A DNA stretch of 6,383 nucleotides from NCBI GenBank assembly GCA_902465325.1, contig CABQMV010000111.1, forward strand, positions 1 through 6,383, given 5' to 3'. Shown here piece after piece: positions 1 through 5,900 of the stretch; the stretch's first letter is position 1, and each line of letters begins with the position of its first letter. Both the position numbers and the translations under genes were made by a program. Below the pieces are notes generated by a model. That model was not told the DNA's origin. It saw nothing but the letters and a program-made list of their open reading frames with translations, and did not search any database. The DNA comes from an uncultured Oscillospiraceae bacterium (lineage in GTDB: Bacteria; Bacillota; Clostridia; UBA1212; SIG427).

Positions 1-142
1 TTGTAAATTTGATAAGGACATCATCTACTGCGTCCGTATATCTGCCTTGCGCTATGAGATCGTTTTTGAGAGCAATAAGGGATTGTATAACCTGAGAGTA
101 TTCCTGCTCATCTAAATAAATATAATAGTCTTTCTGTTTCAT
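1..142 (-). CDS. Small conserved-looking hypothetical protein, 3' end cut off by window
   Basis: A reading frame starts at the ATG at 140-142 and runs open for 47 codons to the left edge, so the C-terminus is missing. It begins MKQKDYYIYLDEQEYSQ, continues with a helical-looking stretch (VIQSLIALKNDLIAQGRYTD), and ends at the edge with AVDDVLIKFT. There is no signal peptide or membrane segment. The start is strongly supported: an AGGAGGTG ribosome binding site lies 6 bases upstream, and a near-consensus promoter lies just before that. I do not recognise a function. From memory, short acidic proteins with this YYLYL..EEY...I.SLI.LKN.LI.QGRYTD pattern occur in Clostridia, often near mobile elements; that is recollection, not a search result. 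It is separated from guaA by a terminator and has its own promoter, so it is not part of the dapF-dapL-guaA operon. The existence of the gene is fairly sure; its role is unknown. Confidence 0.75.
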   Translation of the reverse strand, partial: MKQKDYYIYLDEQEYSQVIQSLIALKNDLIAQGRYTDAVDDVLIKFT

Positions 143-148
143 CTGTCG

Positions 149-156
149 CACCTCCT
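149..156 (-). promoter_or_regulatory. Ribosome binding site of the left-edge small gene
   Basis: The minus strand reads AGGAGGTG here, an almost perfect complement to the 16S rRNA tail, with 6 bases between it and the ATG at 142. It fixes the start of the small protein. Confidence 0.8.
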
Positions 157-166
157 GCCTAAGCAT

Positions 167-195
167 ACTATATACGATCGCAATTTGCTTAACAA
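167..195 (-). promoter_or_regulatory. Sigma-A-type promoter for the left-edge small gene
   Basis: On the minus strand a -35 box TTGTTA (190-195) is followed by a 17-base spacer and a -10 box TATAGT (167-172). Transcription would start near 160, giving a leader of only about 18 bases that contains the ribosome binding site. The position directly downstream of the guaA terminator supports an independent transcription unit. Confidence 0.65.
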
Positions 196-232
196 GTATG
201 CAAAAGCTTCCAAAAGTGTTATACGACAGACG

Positions 233-268
233 AAAAAAGGACTCTGACCTTTTTCGTCAGAGTCCTTT
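233..268 (-). terminator. Rho-independent terminator of the dapF-dapL-guaA operon
   Basis: A perfect 13-base-pair stem (236-248 with 256-268, core GGACTCTGAC/GTCAGAGTCC) encloses a 7-base loop (249-255). On the minus strand the stem is followed by a run of six T (233-238, its first three inside the stem), so it is oriented to stop transcripts coming from guaA, whose stop codon lies 175 bases upstream. On the plus strand no good T-run follows. A second overlapping hairpin can also form (see findings). Confidence 0.85.
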
Positions 269-319
269 CATTACTCATTGTTCAGCTTTACCACAAAGCC
301 ACTTATAACTATTTCATCT

Positions 320-366
320 GTTGCAAAACTTTTTTGTGCGTGATGTGTTGCAAAAGTGTTGCAAAA
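320..366. repeat. Cluster of three GTTGCAAAA direct repeats downstream of guaA
   Basis: The plus strand carries GTTGCAAAA at 320-328, 347-355 and 358-366. The last two are spaced exactly 11 bases, about one helical turn, so a protein could bind both on the same face of the DNA. The related 10-mer CAAAAGTGTT occurs inside this cluster (351-360) and again at 211-220, near the small gene's promoter. The repeats fall in the transcribed but untranslated tail of guaA. They could be arm-type sites of an integrase, operator sites, or chance in an AT-rich spacer. Confidence 0.5.
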
Positions 367-368
367 AC

Positions 369-381
369 GAATCGACGATTC
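369..381. repeat. 13-base perfect palindrome GAATCGACGATTC
   Basis: Two 6-base arms, GAATCG and CGATTC, flank a single central base, immediately after the last GTTGCAAAA repeat. A one-base centre makes an RNA hairpin unlikely at full length, so a DNA-binding site for a dimeric protein is the more natural reading. No known operator is recognised. Confidence 0.4.
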
Positions 382-442
382 AAGCTATACCCGCAAACCC
401 GCATAAATACTGGCTTTTTAAGCACATCTCAGCCGAGAGTCA

Positions 443-1987
443 TCACTCCCACTCTATCGTCGCCGGAGGCTTACTGGTAATATCATACAGCACCCGATTC
501 ACATGGCCCACTTCATTTACAATCCGCGTCGATGTTCTCTGCAGCAGATCATAAGGAATTCTCGCCCAATCCGCAGTCATAAAATCCGTAGTCGTCACAG
601 CTCTCAGAGCAATTGTATAATCATATGTACGCCCGTCTCCCATAACGCCGACACTTCTCATACCCGTCAGCACTGCAAAATATTGGTTCAAATCCTGAGC
701 AATTCCCGATTTGGCCACTTCATCACGGAAAACATAATCTGCCTCCCGCAGAATTTCCAGCTTCTCCTCTGTAATATCCCCTATTACACGGATCGCCAGC
801 CCAGGTCCCGGGAACGGCTGCCTCATAACAATATTTTCCGGCAGTCCCAATTCAAAGCCACACTTACGAACCTCGTCCTTAAACAGGTTGCGCAAAGGCT
901 CTACAATTTCCTTAAATTTTACCACTGAGGGAAGACCGCCTACATTGTGATGACTCTTAATCACTGCACTACCAGCCACCGCTCCGCTCTCAATCACATC
1001 AGGATAGATTGTTCCCTGCACAAAATAATCCACCTCACCAATTTTTTCCGCTTCCTTTTGGAATACATTAATAAATTCAGCCCCAATGATTTTTCGCTTC
1101 TTTTCAGGGTCCGTAACCCCTGCCAGCTTGTCCAAAAAATGCTGTCTAGCGTCTACAGTAATCAAGCGGATCCCGAAACGTCCCTGAAACGCAGCCTCTA
1201 CCTCTTCCCTTTCATACTTGCGAAGCATACCGTGGTCAACAAAAATACAAGTCAGATTATTGCCTGCCGCTTTTCCCACCATAGCTGCTGCCACAGCAGA
1301 GTCTACACCGCCAGAAAGAGCCAAAAGGACCTTTTTATCGCCAAACTTCTCCTTCATCTCCGCTACGGTCCGTTCTACATACCCGGACATCGTCCAATCG
1401 CCTGCACAGCCGCATACATCATACAGAAAAGCCTGCAGCATAGACGTCCCGTTTGCGGTATGCATAACCTCCGGATGAAATTGTACCCCATAAAGCTGCC
1501 TCTCTGCATTCTCCATTGCCGCAATGGGACAGCCCTTAGACTGGGCAGTGACACAAAATCCCTTCCCCACCTGTGATACAAAATCCGTGTGGCTCATCCA
1601 ACAGGAATTCTCAGCAAACGCCTTTTTAAACAGCAATGAATTCCTGTCAAAAGTAACCATCGTATGTCCATATTCCTTATTTTCCGTTCCGCCGGTTTGC
1701 ACCTTTCCCTCTGTAAGATAGGCCATAAGCTGCATCCCATAGCAGATTCCCAATACAGGGCAACCAATATGTAAAATATCAGCAGAGCACCGTGGGGATT
1801 CCTCCGCATACACGTTTGCCGGACCGCCGGTCAAAATAATTCCCTTCGGACAGTATGACTGTACCCGTTCCGGCGCAGTATGAAAAGGCAAAACCTCGCA
1901 ATAAACATTACATTCTCTGATTCGTCTGGCAATAAGCTGGCTGTACTGGCCTCCAAAATCTAAAATAATTATCGTTTCATTTTTCAT
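443..1987 (-). CDS. guaA: GMP synthase (glutamine-hydrolysing)
   Basis: This 514-residue protein catalyses the last step of GMP synthesis: ATP-dependent amination of XMP with ammonia from glutamine, in the cytoplasm. The N-terminal class I glutamine amidotransferase domain (about 5-190) carries the nucleophile Cys82 in GICYGMQ and the partners His171 and Glu173 in QFHPEV. The ATP pyrophosphatase domain follows, with the PP-loop SGGVDS at 225-230. The C-terminal dimerisation/XMP-binding part contains RQPFPGPGLAIR (389-400) and ends in the canonical KPPATIEWE. Length is normal for the family and no key residue is missing. The ATG at 1985-1987 overlaps the end of dapL by 11 bases. The nearest purine-rich run, GGAAGG (2001-2006), is 13 bases away, so translational coupling to dapL is likely. 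It is the last gene of the operon and is followed by the terminator at 233-268. The identification is secure. Confidence 0.98.
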   Translation of the reverse strand: MKNETIIILDFGGQYSQLIARRIRECNVYCEVLPFHTAPERVQSYCPKGIILTGGPANVYAEESPRCSADILHIGCPVLGICYGMQLMAYLTEGKVQTGGTENKEYGHTMVTFDRNSLLFKKAFAENSCWMSHTDFVSQVGKGFCVTAQSKGCPIAAMENAERQLYGVQFHPEVMHTANGTSMLQAFLYDVCGCAGDWTMSGYVERTVAEMKEKFGDKKVLLALSGGVDSAVAAAMVGKAAGNNLTCIFVDHGMLRKYEREEVEAAFQGRFGIRLITVDARQHFLDKLAGVTDPEKKRKIIGAEFINVFQKEAEKIGEVDYFVQGTIYPDVIESGAVAGSAVIKSHHNVGGLPSVVKFKEIVEPLRNLFKDEVRKCGFELGLPENIVMRQPFPGPGLAIRVIGDITEEKLEILREADYVFRDEVAKSGIAQDLNQYFAVLTGMRSVGVMGDGRTYDYTIALRAVTTTDFMTADWARIPYDLLQRTSTRIVNEVGHVNRVLYDITSKPPATIEWE

Positions 1988-3221
1988 AGATTTCTTTCAT
2001 CCTTCCGATTGCCTTCTCCGTATTTTCCGTACTGCCAAAACCCGTTAATCTGAAATAGCCTTCTCCACAGGGACCAAAGCCGCTGCCCGGCGTACCGACT
2101 ACATGAGCCCTGTGCAGCAAATCGTCAAAAAACTCCCAGGAGGTCATATGGTCCGGCGTCTTCAGCCAAATATACGGTGAATTCACGCCGCCAAAAACCT
2201 CAAAGCCCATTTTGCTCAGCCCGTCTTTAATAATCCTTGCATTTTTTTGATAAAATGCCACCAGTCCCTTAATTTCAGCCTGCCCCTGCGGCGTATAAAC
2301 AGCCTCTGCACCTCTTTGTATAATATAAGGAACTCCATTGAACTTTGTGGTCTGCCTGCGGTTCCAGAGCTGATTCAAGGAAATCTCTCTTCCCTCATCA
2401 TCCTGAGCCGTCAGCTCCTTGGGAATAACAGTATAAGCACATCGTGTGCCGGTAAAGCCGGCATTTTTTGAAAAACTTCTAAACTCTATTGCACAGAATT
2501 TCGCGCCGTCAATTTCATAAATGCTGTGGGGCAAATCTTCTGTGATATAGGCCTCGTATGCCGCATCAAAAAGAATCACACTCTTGTGAGTCAAAGCATA
2601 ATCAACCCACGCCTTTAATTCTTCTCTGGTAGCCGCCGCCCCAGTAGGATTATTGGGATAGCAGAGATAAATAATATCAGGGACCCGATCCCCTGCCCCC
2701 GGAACCTCTGCCACAAAATGATTTTCCTTTGTACAGGGCATATAAATCAAATCGCTCCAGTGTCCTGTCTGTTCGGAATAAATACCAGCTCTGCCGGCCA
2801 TGGCATTGGTATCCACATATACGGTGTAAGAGGGATCACAAACCGCCACCGTATTATGAACGCCAAAAATATCCCCTATATTCCCTGTGTCACTTTTAGC
2901 CCCGTCACTTACAAAAATTTCATCTTCAGAAAGGTCAACTCCCCTTGGCGCAAAATCATAACGGATAATCGCCTGACGCAAAAAATCATACCCCTGTTCC
3001 GGACCGTACCCGCGAAAAGTCGACGCTTCGGACATTTCATCCACAGCCGTATGCAGCGCCTTTATTACCGTAGGGGTTAGAGGCTTTGTAACATCTCCGA
3101 TTCCAAGCCGAATAATTTCCCTGTCCGGATGCTGCGCAGCGTAATCATTGACCCTCCTTGCAATCTCACTGAACAGATAACTGCCTGGCAGTTTGGTATA
3201 ATTGCTGTTAACCTTTGCCAT
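1977..3221 (-). CDS. dapL: LL-diaminopimelate aminotransferase
   Basis: The 414-residue PLP-dependent class I/II aminotransferase converts L-tetrahydrodipicolinate to LL-diaminopimelate in one step with glutamate as amino donor, bypassing the succinylase and acetylase routes. Family hallmarks are visible: the N-terminus NSNYTKLPGSYLF, IGDVTKPLTP (41-50), GYGPEQGY (71-78), CYPNNPTG (187-194), Asp219 in FDAAYEAY for the PLP ring nitrogen, Lys252 in SFSKNAGFTG as Schiff-base lysine, and Arg391 in FRLTGFG for the substrate carboxylate. The frame stays open 30 residues further upstream, but that part overlaps dapF. The chosen ATG (3219-3221) has AGGAGGAAGG just upstream and matches the usual family N-terminus. 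The product feeds DapF, encoded directly upstream; guaA overlaps its 3' end. The identification is secure, including separation from ordinary aspartate aminotransferases, because the DapL-specific motifs are present. Confidence 0.97.
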   Translation of the reverse strand: MAKVNSNYTKLPGSYLFSEIARRVNDYAAQHPDREIIRLGIGDVTKPLTPTVIKALHTAVDEMSEASTFRGYGPEQGYDFLRQAIIRYDFAPRGVDLSEDEIFVSDGAKSDTGNIGDIFGVHNTVAVCDPSYTVYVDTNAMAGRAGIYSEQTGHWSDLIYMPCTKENHFVAEVPGAGDRVPDIIYLCYPNNPTGAAATREELKAWVDYALTHKSVILFDAAYEAYITEDLPHSIYEIDGAKFCAIEFRSFSKNAGFTGTRCAYTVIPKELTAQDDEGREISLNQLWNRRQTTKFNGVPYIIQRGAEAVYTPQGQAEIKGLVAFYQKNARIIKDGLSKMGFEVFGGVNSPYIWLKTPDHMTSWEFFDDLLHRAHVVGTPGSGFGPCGEGYFRLTGFGSTENTEKAIGRMKEIYEK

Positions 3222-3225
3222 ATTA

Positions 3226-4080
3226 TTATCCTTCCTCCTCTTCCGGATAAAAAATTCCTGTAAACGCGGTGCGGGCAGGCCCCTCCATAAACACATGGTT
3301 CGTAGCCTCATCCCAACTTATCTTTAAATCCCCTCCATTTAAGGTGATCACCACATCTCTTTCACAGTAATTATTCAAAATAGCGGCTACTGCGGCGGCG
3401 CAGGCTCCCGTCCCACAGGCCATTGTCTCTGTGGAGCCTCTTTCCCATACTCTCATTCTCAAATGGGTTCTGTCCAAAATCGTCACAAACTCAGCATTTA
3501 CGCGGGCAGGAAACGCAGCATGATTCTCAAAGAGAGGTCCTAACGCCGGCAAATTTAATTCCTCCGTATTTTCAGTAAAAACAACACAGTGGGGATTTCC
3601 CATGGACACACAGGTAACACTATAAAGCTTTCCGCCTACAGTCAGCTCCCTGTCAATCACCGTATCATCATCCCAAATGACAGGAATTTTTCTGGCTGCC
3701 AGTTCAGGTTCTCCCATATCCACTCTGGCTCCTACACAACGGTCCCCTTCAATCAAAAGCGCCAAATGCTTTACTCCGCAAAGGGTTTCTACGCTGGCAA
3801 CCGGGGTTTTTACATATCCGTTATCCCACAAATATTTTCCCACACAGCGGATACCGTTTCCACACATTTCTGCGCGGGACCCGTCCGCATTATAAATATC
3901 CATTTTACAATCCGCAATGGAGGAAGGCTGTATCAAGATCAGACCGTCAGAACCGATGCCATAGTGCCGGTCACTTACCTGCTGTGAAAGTTTTCCCGGA
4001 TTACTGACCGTCTCTTTAAAACAATCTACATACACATAGTCATTTCCAATCGCCTGCATTTTGGTAAACTTCATATCCAT
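3226..4080 (-). CDS. dapF: Diaminopimelate epimerase
   Basis: The 284-residue PLP-independent epimerase interconverts LL- and meso-diaminopimelate, the precursor of lysine and of the peptidoglycan cross-linking residue. The fold's two halves each supply one catalytic cysteine: Cys73 in AEMCGNGIRC and Cys222 in MACGTGACAA. The typical N-terminus KFTKMQAIGNDYV and the motifs DGSRAEMCGNG and GNPHCV (161-166) are present, and length is normal. Three in-frame ATG codons lie close together (4086, 4080, 4074). The GAGGA at 4087-4091 sits directly against the first and 6 bases from the second, so 4080 is preferred. A start at 4074 would match many homologues and cannot be excluded. The gene opens the operon: a TATAAT box lies upstream and dapL follows after 4 bases. 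The acidic EEEEG C-terminus doubles as the dapL ribosome binding site. The identification is secure; the exact start is less so. Confidence 0.96.
   Translation of the reverse strand: MDMKFTKMQAIGNDYVYVDCFKETVSNPGKLSQQVSDRHYGIGSDGLILIQPSSIADCKMDIYNADGSRAEMCGNGIRCVGKYLWDNGYVKTPVASVETLCGVKHLALLIEGDRCVGARVDMGEPELAARKIPVIWDDDTVIDRELTVGGKLYSVTCVSMGNPHCVVFTENTEELNLPALGPLFENHAAFPARVNAEFVTILDRTHLRMRVWERGSTETMACGTGACAAAVAAILNNYCERDVVITLNGGDLKISWDEATNHVFMEGPARTAFTGIFYPEEEEG
3230..3239 (-). promoter_or_regulatory. dapL ribosome binding site embedded in the end of dapF
   Basis: The minus strand reads AGGAGGAAGG, 8 bases before the dapL ATG. These bases are also the last codons of dapF and encode its acidic EEEEG tail, so one stretch serves both as protein end and as initiation signal. 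This decides the dapL start and suggests coupled translation of the two enzymes. Confidence 0.8.
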
Positions 4081-4101
4081 CACCATTCCTCATTAATTTA
4101 T

Positions 4102-4121
4102 ACGCAAAAACGGGTTTGCGT
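4102..4121 (-). promoter_or_regulatory. Hairpin in the dapF leader
   Basis: A 7-base-pair inverted repeat, ACGCAAA/TTTGCGT (4115-4121 with 4102-4108), with a 6-base loop, lies in the predicted dapF leader about 10 bases before the ribosome binding site. No T-run follows, so it is not a terminator. The whole leader from the predicted start near 4146 is only about 65 bases, too short for a lysine riboswitch or T-box. It may protect the 5' end of the mRNA or be a protein site; function is unknown. Confidence 0.4.
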
Positions 4122-4152
4122 CAGATTTCCTAAAAGAAAGAATACATCATAG

Positions 4153-4181
4153 ATTATATAACACTTTTCGGTAAAATGCTA
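4153..4181 (-). promoter_or_regulatory. Probable promoter of the dapF-dapL-guaA operon
   Basis: The minus strand has a perfect -10 box TATAAT at 4153-4158. At the 17-base spacing the -35 position reads TAGCAT (4176-4181), a weak match, so the promoter may be modest or need an activator. It lies between the terminator of the surface-protein gene and dapF, as expected for the start of a new unit. Confidence 0.55.
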
Positions 4182-4202
4182 CCTTTTCAGGCCATTTATT
4201 CT

Positions 4203-4235
4203 ATAAAAAAACGGCCCTCCCAGGGAAGGCCGTTT
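4203..4235 (-). terminator. Rho-independent terminator of the intact surface-protein gene
   Basis: Complementary arms AAACGGCC (4209-4216) and GGCCGTTT (4228-4235), extended by a short inner CCC/GGG-containing part with one mismatch, form a GC-rich stem. On the minus strand it is followed by seven T (4205-4211). It begins 18 bases after the stop codon and separates the surface gene from dapF. Confidence 0.85.
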
Positions 4236-4252
4236 CGTCTCACACCAATAAA

Positions 4253-5770
4253 TTAATGTTTTTTCTTTCTAACTGCTACAACAGAGGAAAGCGCTACAGC
4301 AGCTAAAGATACAAATCCCGCATCAAAAGTCTCAGGGATATCATTATCCTGGTCTCCGTCACTGGGAGCCGGTGTAGGCTCCTCCGGCTCAGTAGTCGGT
4401 ATAGGAGCTGTGCTCTCAGAGGGAGACGGTTCAGTACTTTCACTAGGAGAAGGTGCCGTAATCGTTTCTACATATACATAAGAACCAGTTCCTTCAATTG
4501 TCTCCACATTGTCATCTACACTGGTGGTCCCTCCTACAGAGGTTGTATAGGCAATCAGACTCTCCGAAGTAGCATCAGCAAGGGCATTAAAGGTTACAGA
4601 CACCCATATCTTGCCTGCCTCTTTAACGGCATATTTCTCATTTCCGTTATCCTCCAGCATGGTAATCTCAATTACCGGATGCCCAGGATCTGTTTCATTG
4701 ATCTTCCCAGACGCCCACCATGAGCACTTAGAACTTCCTGAAGCACTGTTAATGGCCTCTGAGCTGGACTCCAACGCCAGCACGTCTTCCTCTTCTTCTT
4801 CATCATATGTCATAACCGGCTGGAGTACTGTAGGATCGTATTCAAAATACAAATCCATGCCCAGCATACCAGAAGCTACAGCAATCTCAGAAACAGTAAA
4901 CTTAAGAGTCACTGTATCTCCTGCCTTAAAGGCCGGTACATCCTCAGCAGTTACCGTAAAGTCCTCCCCGGAAGGAAGTACAGGCAGCTCATCTGTAGGA
5001 CTGGGCTCTACACTTTCTGTGGGAGAAGGTTCTGTACCCTCAGAGGGGGTCGGCTCCGTGCTCTCAGAAGGACTGGGCTCTACGCCTGCAGCTGCATTAT
5101 ACAGAGCCAGAGCTTCCTCTGCAGTAGGCGCACTGTTATATACTCTGAAAAGCATTAAATACTGCACTACAATAGGATTCTGTCCTCCCAAGTAAATACT
5201 ATCACAAAATGCAAATTCTGTCGGGATCTCTAAAGGTCTGCTGGCTGCCAGCTGTCCGTCAACATAAATGGAATATGTATCTACATTACCAGTAATAATC
5301 ACATGATGTGCCTTTGTCCAATCATATGTATTGGTAGTGGTAAGGGCCGCGGCACCTCCAACAACAGGTCCCACATTGGTCCAAGCGGTAACAGATCCAT
5401 CTGCTCCGATTTCACAGGGATAATTACATCTCGTGAAAAGCTCTCCGGGATTAAACACTCCGTAAAACTCATAGGCAAACTGCTGTCCCAAAGTCACACT
5501 TCCTGTATACTTCAGGCTATTTCCTACAGAAGCCACATCAAGACCCGTGCGGCTTGTCCCATAAGCAGACAAATCCTCTACGAACTGACACGCAGCAACA
5601 TCTCTTGCAAAGGCTAAAGCCCCTTTGCTGTCATCTACAGACTTCTTTGTATAATCAATATCAATTACACATGAATCTGTAAAAGTTGCCGCTCCGGAAG
5701 TAGAAGGAATTACAAACATTGCCAATACTACTGCCAAAGCAACAGAAATTGATAAAAATTTCTTAAGCAT
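4253..5770 (-). CDS. Secreted cell-surface protein with LamG-like and cohesin-like domains and a C-terminal sorting signal
   Basis: About 505 residues. The N-terminus MLKKFLSISVALAVV begins a signal peptide with cleavage likely near SGAA (25-28). Residues about 30-225 look like a LamG/concanavalin-A-like domain, with the family signatures YSIYVDGQLAAS and FRVYNSAPTAEEALALYN. A Pro/Ser/Glu/Thr linker (about 231-262) has 8-residue units such as EPSPSEST. Residues about 269-436 resemble a cohesin: FKAGDTVTLKFTVSE, then MDLYFEYDPTVLQPV, then a run DEEEEEDV, then IWVSVTFNALAD. After a second linker comes IPETFDAG (478-485), a hydrophobic helix and an RKKKH tail, the layout of a wall-anchoring signal. 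The start at 5770 is preferred over the ATG at 5791 because AAAGGAG lies between them; nothing suitable precedes 5791. The gene has its own promoter and terminator. Inferred role: wall-attached glycan-binding protein or scaffold for dockerin-type partners. The domain calls come from reading, not a profile search. Confidence 0.85.
   Translation of the reverse strand: MLKKFLSISVALAVVLAMFVIPSTSGAATFTDSCVIDIDYTKKSVDDSKGALAFARDVAACQFVEDLSAYGTSRTGLDVASVGNSLKYTGSVTLGQQFAYEFYGVFNPGELFTRCNYPCEIGADGSVTAWTNVGPVVGGAAALTTTNTYDWTKAHHVIITGNVDTYSIYVDGQLAASRPLEIPTEFAFCDSIYLGGQNPIVVQYLMLFRVYNSAPTAEEALALYNAAAGVEPSPSESTEPTPSEGTEPSPTESVEPSPTDELPVLPSGEDFTVTAEDVPAFKAGDTVTLKFTVSEIAVASGMLGMDLYFEYDPTVLQPVMTYDEEEEEDVLALESSSEAINSASGSSKCSWWASGKINETDPGHPVIEITMLEDNGNEKYAVKEAGKIWVSVTFNALADATSESLIAYTTSVGGTTSVDDNVETIEGTGSYVYVETITAPSPSESTEPSPSESTAPIPTTEPEEPTPAPSDGDQDNDIPETFDAGFVSLAAVALSSVVAVRKKKH
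4256..4339 (-). other. C-terminal sorting signal IPETFDAG + membrane helix + basic tail
   Basis: The last 28 residues of the intact surface protein hold IPETFDAG (4316-4339), about 15 hydrophobic residues, and the tail RKKKH. This has the order of an LPXTG-type sortase signal, but with xPxT-FDAG in place of LPXTG. The neighbouring paralogue ends the same way with NPVTFDAG. Anchoring by a sortase is inferred; no sortase gene is in the window. Confidence 0.65.
4656..4738 (-). repeat. Copy 1 of a near-identical 83-base segment shared by the two surface genes
   Basis: This part of the cohesin-like coding sequence matches 6301-6383 with only two differences in 83 bases. The flanking homologous sequence at 4596-4655 differs from 6241-6300 at about 14 of 60 positions. 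The match may continue beyond the window on the copy 2 side. Confidence 0.9.
4985..5080 (-). repeat. Degenerate 8-residue (24-base) tandem linker repeats
   Basis: The linker between the LamG-like and cohesin-like domains is four consecutive octads: EPSPSEST, EPTPSEGT, EPSPTESV and EPSPTDEL. They form a flexible, probably extended and possibly glycosylated spacer. The units are more diverged than those in the neighbouring paralogue, implying an older expansion. Confidence 0.75.
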
Positions 5771-5781
5771 AGTTTTATAAG

Positions 5782-5788
5782 CTCCTTT
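5782..5788 (-). promoter_or_regulatory. Ribosome binding site deciding the surface-protein start
   Basis: AAAGGAG on the minus strand lies downstream of the ATG at 5791 and 11 bases upstream of the ATG at 5770. It therefore supports the shorter reading frame, although the spacing is slightly long. Confidence 0.65.
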
Positions 5789-5807
5789 CATATATAAAAC
5801 TTAACTT

Positions 5808-5835
5808 AGTATAGCATACTGCAATAAAAAGTCAA
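5808..5835 (-). promoter_or_regulatory. Strong promoter of the intact surface-protein gene
   Basis: The minus strand has -35 TTGACT (5830-5835), a 16-base spacer and -10 TATACT (5808-5813), preceded by TG one base upstream as in an extended -10. Transcription should start near 5801, giving a leader of about 30 bases. The -35 box lies only 9 bases from the T-run of the preceding terminator. The near-consensus boxes predict high constitutive expression; no operator is recognised. Confidence 0.8.
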
Positions 5836-5844
5836 TATTCTTTT

Positions 5845-5879
5845 AAAAAAAGCGACCTCCATTTAATGGAAGCCGCTTT
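5845..5879 (-). terminator. Rho-independent terminator of the right-edge surface-protein gene
   Basis: A 14-base-pair stem with two G-U wobbles (5866-5879 with 5849-5862) and a 3-base loop is followed on the minus strand by seven T (5845-5851). It starts about 20 bases after the stop codon of the partial gene and closes that unit before the next promoter. Confidence 0.88.
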
Positions 5880-5900
5880 CATCATGTAAAGCAATCTGTA

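Larger units (their letters stand above)
143..442. other. 300-base non-coding stretch between guaA and the left-edge gene
   Basis: No protein-coding gene is supported here. In order from the guaA side it holds an unremarkable spacer (382-442), the palindrome (369-381), the GTTGCAAAA cluster (320-366), a further plain spacer (269-319), the operon terminator (233-268), and the promoter and ribosome binding site of the left-edge small gene (149-195). A plus-strand reading frame starting at 321 runs into guaA antisense and has no ribosome binding site, so it is not counted as a gene. Confidence 0.7.

Noticed and set aside
321..554. Plus-strand reading frame of 77 codons across the guaA end
   Set aside because: It has no ribosome binding site, half lies antisense to guaA, and the rest covers the repeat cluster. 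It is best explained as chance.
1977..2006. Frameshift or fusion at the dapL-guaA overlap
   Set aside because: Both proteins have full-length, canonical ends and starts. An 11-base overlap is normal for coupled genes.
3222..3311. N-terminal extension of DapL by 30 residues
   Set aside because: It overlaps dapF out of frame, has no family similarity, and the ATG at 3221 has an excellent ribosome binding site and the expected N-terminus.
4087..4202. Lysine riboswitch or T-box in front of dapF
   Set aside because: The leader after the predicted start is only about 65 bases, with one small hairpin and no terminator or conserved riboswitch core.
4611..5195. Plus-strand 194-codon serine-rich reading frame
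   Set aside because: It is the antisense of the Glu/Ser/Pro-rich coding sequence of the surface protein; the low-complexity codons leave the opposite strand open. It has no ribosome binding site or promoter.
5771..5791. Upstream start (ATG at 5791) for the intact surface protein
   Set aside because: No ribosome binding site precedes it, and the AAAGGAG serving the next ATG lies inside the extension. The signal peptide begins naturally at MLKK.
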